This document shows positions 7,137-11,133 of a DNA stretch of 11,133 bases, in pieces; positions within the stretch are counted from its first letter, which is position 1, and every line of letters begins with the position of its first letter. Source of the stretch: Komagataeibacter kakiaceti JCM 25156 (GTDB lineage: Bacteria; Pseudomonadota; Alphaproteobacteria; Acetobacterales; Acetobacteraceae). A program made the translations under genes and the position numbers. The notes beneath the pieces were generated by a model. The model saw only the letters and a program-made list of their open reading frames with translations. It ran no database searches and was not told the origin of the DNA. The stretch covers positions 1 to 11,133 of the forward strand of contig NZ_BAIO01000044.1 of assembly GCF_000613305.1 (NCBI RefSeq). The letters run 5' to 3'.

Positions 7137-8395
7137 TCAGGCGGACTGCTCGGTCGGCTGGTTCTTGCCATAGACGTAAACGGGCTGCGCCTTGCCTTCC
7201 GCCACTTCCTTGTTGACCACCACTTCCTCGACATTCTTCAGCCGGGCAGATCGAACATGGTCAGGAGCAGGATGCTTTCCAGAATGGCGCGCAGGCCACG
7301 CGCGCCGGTACGCCGGGCGATCGCGCGCTGGGCGACCTGACGCAGCGCGTCCTCGGTAAAGGTAAGCTGCACGTCTTCCATCTGGAACAGGCGCGCGTAC
7401 TGCTTGACCAGCGCGTTCTTGGGCTTGGTCAGGATCTCGATCAGCGCCGCCTCATCCAGATCCTCAAGCGTCGCGACCACCGGCAGGCGCCCGATGAATT
7501 CCGGGATCAGCCCGAATTTCAGCAGATCCTCGGGCTCCACGTCCCGCAGCACCGCGCCCGTGCGGCGTTCATCGGGGGACTGGACATCCGCGCCGAAGCC
7601 AATGCCCGAACCCTTGCCACGCGCGCTAATGATCTTGTCGAGTCCGGCAAACGCGCCACCGCAGATGAACAGCATGTTGGTAGTATCCACCTGCAGGAAT
7701 TCCTGCTGCGGATGCTTGCGCCCGCCCTGCGGCGGCACGGATGCGACTGTGCCTTCCATGATCTTCAGCAGGGCCTGCTGCACGCCCTCCCCGCTCACGT
7801 CGCGCGTGATGGAGGGGTTGTCGGACTTGCGGGAGATCTTGTCGATCTCATCGATGTAGACAATGCCACGCTGGGCCTTTTCCACATTGTAGTCAGCGGC
7901 CTGAAGCAGCTTGAGGATGATGTTCTCCACATCCTCGCCCACGTAACCGGCTTCGGTCAGCGTGGTGGCGTCCGCCATGGTGAAGGGCACGTCCAGGATG
8001 CGCGCGAGGGTCTGGGCCAGCAGGGTCTTGCCCGAACCCGTCGGCCCGATCAGCATGATGTTGGATTTCGCAATCTCGACATCGTTGTTCTTCTGCGCGT
8101 GCGCGAGGCGCTTGTAGTGGTTGTGCACCGCCACGGACAGCACCTTTTTCGCATGGCTCTGCCCGATGACGTAATCATCCAGAATCTTGCAGATTTCCCG
8201 CGGCGTAGGCACCCCATCGCGCGATTTGACCAGATGCGTCTTGTGCTCCTCACGGATGATGTCCATGCACAGCTCGACGCATTCATCGCAAATGAACACG
8301 GTGGGACCGGCGATCAGTTTGCGGACCTCGTGCTGCGACTTGCCGCAGAACGAGCAGTAAAGCGTATTTTTGGAATCGCCGGATTTGTTATTCAT
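7137..8395 (-). CDS. clpX: ClpX, ATP-dependent unfoldase subunit of ClpXP, C-terminus frameshifted
   Basis: ClpX is a hexameric AAA+ unfoldase that recognises tagged substrates and feeds them into ClpP. The N-terminal zinc-binding domain shows Cys14, Cys17, Cys36 and Cys39. The AAA+ core has Walker A GPTGSGKT (117-124), the GYVGED pore loop (150-155), Walker B IVYIDEID (178-185), the RKH loop (226-228) and the sensor-2 stretch RRTGARGLR (361-369). The frame as given stops at 7238 after 385 residues, right after FDLPG. Adding one G:C pair at 7240-7241 (GGCTG to GGCCTG on the coding strand) continues the frame with [20 protein letters not shown] and ends at 7137, giving 419 residues, the usual length. 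The ATG at 8395 has AGGAG 5 nt upstream. The lost 34-residue tail is part of the conserved small AAA+ domain, so a real truncation would probably damage the protein. Confidence 0.94.
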
Positions 8396-8488
8396 AACCG
8401 CTCCTATTCCCGCAGGGGGAACTTCTCCATACCTTGCAGCCGGACTGCACCATCCCGGCACGCCGCAGGTGACCTGACCCGTTCGGGC

Positions 8489-8516
8489 GGGAAGCGCGCC
8501 TGCGCGCGCCCTTCCC
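8489..8516 (-). repeat. GC-rich hairpin between clpP and clpX
   Basis: On the minus strand GGGAA (8516-8512), a two-base GG bulge and GCGCGC (8509-8504) face GCGCGC (8499-8494) and TTCCC (8493-8489) around a GCAG loop. It begins 9 nt after the clpP stop. No T-run follows, so some read-through into clpX is expected. It may help set the clpP to clpX ratio, which is an inference. Confidence 0.6.
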
Positions 8517-8525
8517 TGTTACCGG

Positions 8526-9167
8526 CTACTCCGCCGGCTTGGGCGCCGTGTTGCGGCGGACGACTTCATCCACAATGCCGAACGCCTGCGCTTCTTCCGC
8601 CGACATGTAGCTGTCACGTTCCAGCTTCTGCTCGATTTCCTCAAGCGTGCGGCCGGTATGCTCCTTGTAGATCTCGTTCAGGCGCTGGCGGATGGTCAGG
8701 ATTTCCTGCGCCTGGATTTCGATGTCGCTGGCCTGTCCCTGCGCCCCGCCCGAAGGCTGATGCACCATTACACGCGCGTTCGGCAGGGCGAAACGCCGCC
8801 CCTTTTCACCACCGGCCAGCAGCAGCGACCCCATGGAGGCCGCCTGCCCGATACACACCGTGCTGACCGGGCAGCGGATGTACTGCATGGTGTCGTAAAT
8901 CGCGAGTCCGGCCGACACCACGCCACCGGGGCTGTTGATGTAGAACGATATTTCCTTGCTGGGGTTGACGCTTTCCAGATAAAGAAGCTGGGCCGACACC
9001 ACCGCGGACACCTGGTCATAGACCGGCCCGGTCAGAAAGATGATCCGTTCCTGCAGAAGGCGGGAATAGATGTCGAATGCCCGTTCCCCGCGGGAGGTCT
9101 GTTCAACCACCATCGGTACCAGAGCGTTGTTGAAGATCTCTACGGGATCCCGATCCCTCATAGCCAT
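8526..9167 (-). CDS. clpP: ATP-dependent Clp protease proteolytic subunit ClpP
   Basis: ClpP is a tetradecameric serine peptidase that degrades proteins unfolded by ClpX or ClpA in the cytoplasm. The 213-residue product has the catalytic triad: Ser111 in GQAASMGS, His136 in VMVHQPSGG and Asp185 in LERDSYMSA. The INSPGG turn (78-82) and the [20 protein letters not shown] segment (17-36) are also typical. The short leader before VPMVVEQ may be trimmed autocatalytically, as in other ClpPs. The ATG at 9167 is chosen because AGGA lies 8 nt upstream (9176-9179); a second in-frame ATG at 9161 would give 211 residues, and one at 9188 is less likely. clpX follows after about 130 nt containing a hairpin. 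The frame is intact. Confidence 0.97.
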   Translation of the reverse strand: MAMRDRDPVEIFNNALVPMVVEQTSRGERAFDIYSRLLQERIIFLTGPVYDQVSAVVSAQLLYLESVNPSKEISFYINSPGGVVSAGLAIYDTMQYIRCPVSTVCIGQAASMGSLLLAGGEKGRRFALPNARVMVHQPSGGAQGQASDIEIQAQEILTIRQRLNEIYKEHTGRTLEEIEQKLERDSYMSAEEAQAFGIVDEVVRRNTAPKPAE

Positions 9168-9366
9168 ATTCCCGATCCTGAAAAGCAAGGGGCCGTTCCG
9201 CCTCCCTTACCCGGCGCGCACACGCACGGGCAGTTATGGATGCGGCCGGTCCCTTCCCGGTTACTTATGACAAAATAGAGACAAACACGCCAGATACCAC
9301 CCCATTCCTGTCTTTTTACCGGAAACGGGTTCCACAATCTGCGCGTCATTGCCCTGCCTGCAAACA

Positions 9367-9404
9367 CATACGGCGCACGGAAGTCCCCTTCCGTGCGCCG
9401 TATG
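9367..9404 (-). terminator. Perfect 17-bp hairpin after tig, probable terminator
   Basis: A 17-bp perfect inverted repeat (9367-9383 with 9388-9404) has a 4-nt loop and starts 24 nt after the tig stop. On the minus strand it is followed only by TGTTTGC, so the U-tract is poor. It is the longest perfect stem in the window. I read it as the tig terminator, possibly leaky, with clpP about 200 nt further on. Confidence 0.6.
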
Positions 9405-9428
9405 CGCCATCCATGCCGTGTGAACGGA

Positions 9429-10765
9429 TCAGACGTCGGCTTCCGGCATTTCCGCCAGTTCTTCCGGCGTCACGGTCTTGTCATCGACCTTGGCCAGCTC
9501 GACGATGTAGTCGATGACCTTGTTTTCGAAGATCGGACCGCGCAGGCCATCGGCCGCCTGCGGATTCTTGCTGAAGAATTCGAACACGGCCTGTTCCTGG
9601 CCGGGGTAGCGCATCGCTTCGGCGCGGACGGCCTGCATCATCTCGTCAGGCGTGACGGTGATGGTGTTGACGCGACCGATCTCAGCCAGCAGCAGGCCCA
9701 GCTTCACGCGACGTTCGGCAATGCGGCGATAGTCGGCGCGCAGCGTGTCGTCGTCCTTTTCCTTGTCTTCCGCGTCAAGACGACCGGCCTTGCGGTCTTC
9801 CTCGATGCGGTTCCAGATCTGCTCGAACTCGGACTCGACCATGCCCGGAGGGGCCTGGAAATCCGTCTTTTCAGCCAGCTTGTCCAGCAGTTCGCGCTTC
9901 AGGCGCAGGCGGGAAAGCTGGTCGTATTCCTGCGTCACCTGCTTGGTGATCAGTTCACGCACCTGCTCCAGCCCCTCGAAGCCGAGCTTCTTGGCCAGAT
10001 CGTCGTCGATCTTGGCTTCGATCGGGCGCTTGAGCTCCTTCACCTTGATGTCGAAGGTCGCTTCCTTGCCCGCCAGATGCTCCGCACCGTAATCAGCGGG
10101 GAAGGTGACGGTGATCATTTTTTCGTCACCGGCCTTCATGCCCACGATCTGCTCGGCAAAACCGGGAATGAATCCGGCGCCGCCCAGCTCGACATTCACA
10201 TCGTCGGCCGAACCGCCCTCGAACGCGGTGCCATCGACCTTGCCCACGAAGTCCACCACCACAACGTCGCCATCGGCGGCGGGGCGATCTTCCTCGATCT
10301 TCTCGAATTCACGCTGGCGGCTGGCGATTTCCTTCAGCGCCTTGTCCACCGTCTCGGCGTTCACTTCGGCCTTGAGGCGCTCAAGCGACAGGGTGGACAG
10401 GTCCGGGATCGTGATTTCGGCAGAACCTCGAATTCAACGGTAAACTTCAGGTCGTCCTTGCTGCCGGGCTCGCCGCCGGACACGACATCGACCTTGGGCT
10501 GCATGGCGGGACGCAGACCACGCTCGTCCAGCAGGCCACGGGTCGCCTCGCTGACAACCTGCTCCATGACCTCGCCCTGAACGGCTTCGCCATAACGCTG
10601 CTGCAGGATGCTCATGGGCACCTTGCCGGGGCGGAAACCCGGCAGCTTCATGGTCTGTCCAACTTCTTTCAGGCGCGCGGTGCGCTTGCTCTCGATTCCC
10701 GCCGCCGGCACCGTAACGGTGAACCCGCGCTTCAGGCCCTCGGAAAGCGTTTCAGTAACCTGCAT
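9429..10765 (-). CDS. tig: Trigger factor, ribosome-associated chaperone and peptidyl-prolyl isomerase, interrupted by a one-base frameshift
   Basis: Trigger factor binds the ribosome at the exit tunnel and shields nascent chains. The N-terminal ribosome-binding domain carries the signature GFRPGKVP (43-50). The middle FKBP-like domain is visible at about 160-245 (VDFVGKVDGTAFEGG, FIPGFAEQIVGMKAGD). The C-terminal chaperone arms follow, ending EELAEMPEADV. The first frame is correct through Pro116 (FEVLP) and then runs into KSRSRTCPP. Adding one G:C pair beside 10418 continues the protein as EITIPDLSTLSLERLKAEV and joins the second frame, for 445 residues in total. The ATG at 10765 starts MQVTETLSEGLKR, the usual family start; a GAGAGG lies 12 nt upstream, which is rather far. 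The gene follows tRNA-Leu and precedes clpP, as in enterobacteria. The break is probably a sequence error. Confidence 0.94.
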
Positions 10766-10861
10766 CTGCCAGGCCATCCTCTCGGTCAGTAACGTGTCAA
10801 AGAACGCAAGAGGCCGCTCGGGCCACCGCGCCTGCTCGCATAACGCGACTTGCCGGGATCT

Positions 10862-10946
<85 letters not shown>

Positions 10947-11027
10947 ACTGTGCCCAGGCTGTAAGCGCGCGGCTTTAGCGCACGATCGGCCATGGGGCAA
11001 GATCCCAAGGGAAACGAATGGCCGTTT

Positions 11028-11133
11028 TCAGGCCAAAACTTTTTGCGCCATCGCCTCCGCCCGTGCCCGCGCGGCCCCTACATGCAGGTCGAACGCCTCG
11101 GCCACCGGCCAGTCCCCGGCGTGAAGGGCGGCG
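11028..11133 (-). CDS. C-terminal fragment of an unrecognised protein, 5' end outside the window
   Basis: The minus strand has one frame open from the right edge to a TGA at 11030-11028, giving 34 residues that end RARAEAMAQKVLA. The segment AGDWPVAEAFDLHVGAARAR has coding-like composition, and the other two minus-strand frames are quickly closed by stops. I do not recognise the family and assign no function. A short TGGCC/GGCCA stem follows the stop. It lies about 80 nt before tRNA-Leu in the direction of transcription. With so little sequence, chance openness in GC-rich DNA cannot be ruled out. Confidence 0.45.
   Translation of the reverse strand, partial: AALHAGDWPVAEAFDLHVGAARARAEAMAQKVLA

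Noticed and set aside
5706..7340. Long plus-strand open frame of 544 codons opposite lon
   Set aside because: It is the antisense shadow of GC-rich, strongly biased coding in lon, and its product is His/Leu/Arg-rich with no recognisable domain. Lon on the other strand has complete motifs.
10812..10840. GGCCCGAGCGGCC stretch downstream of tRNA-Leu resembling the D-arm of a serine tRNA, or a terminator
   Set aside because: No acceptor, anticodon or T-arm follows, and the stem is only 4 bp with no clean T-run.

Overview
The window looks like a stretch of alphaproteobacterial chromosome, most likely from an acetic acid bacterium (Acetobacteraceae, Komagataeibacter/Gluconacetobacter type). This placement is an inference from the GC-rich DNA, the protein sequences and the gene order; no search was run. 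Every gene I can support lies on the minus strand. Read in the direction of transcription (right to left) the order is: end of an unrecognised gene, tRNA-Leu(UAG), tig, clpP, clpX, lon, hupB, tRNA-Val(UAC), tRNA-Asp(GUC), nuoA, nuoB, nuoC, nuoD, nuoE (cut by the left edge).

The right two thirds (about 4.0-10.8 kb) is a protein quality-control block. It encodes trigger factor, which meets chains leaving the ribosome, the ClpP peptidase with its ClpX unfoldase, the Lon protease and the nucleoid protein HU. Enterobacteria have the same order (tig-clpP-clpX-lon-hupB). Each gap in the block holds a perfect or near-perfect GC-rich inverted repeat, and only the one after hupB has a proper U-tract. 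The hupB terminator is followed by two tRNA genes and a second terminator-like hairpin.

The left third (1-3472) begins an NADH:quinone oxidoreductase (complex I) operon. NuoA is a membrane subunit, NuoB, NuoC and NuoD form the quinone-reducing connecting part, and NuoE belongs to the NADH-oxidising module. The genes are tightly packed: nuoC overlaps nuoB by 8 nt and the other gaps are 5-23 nt.

The main observation is about sequence integrity. Four conserved genes are broken by five single-base losses: nuoA (twice), nuoD, clpX and tig. In each case restoring one G or C to a short G or C run rebuilds a full-length protein with a normal family length (NuoA 121, NuoD 420, ClpX 419, trigger factor 445 residues). 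The uniform error type, and the fact that several unlinked housekeeping genes are hit, point to sequencing or consensus errors rather than gene decay. I give these genes as whole CDS spans with the break positions stated.

I saw no mobile element, CRISPR array, prophage, defence system or other novel system. No gap between genes exceeds 300 bases.
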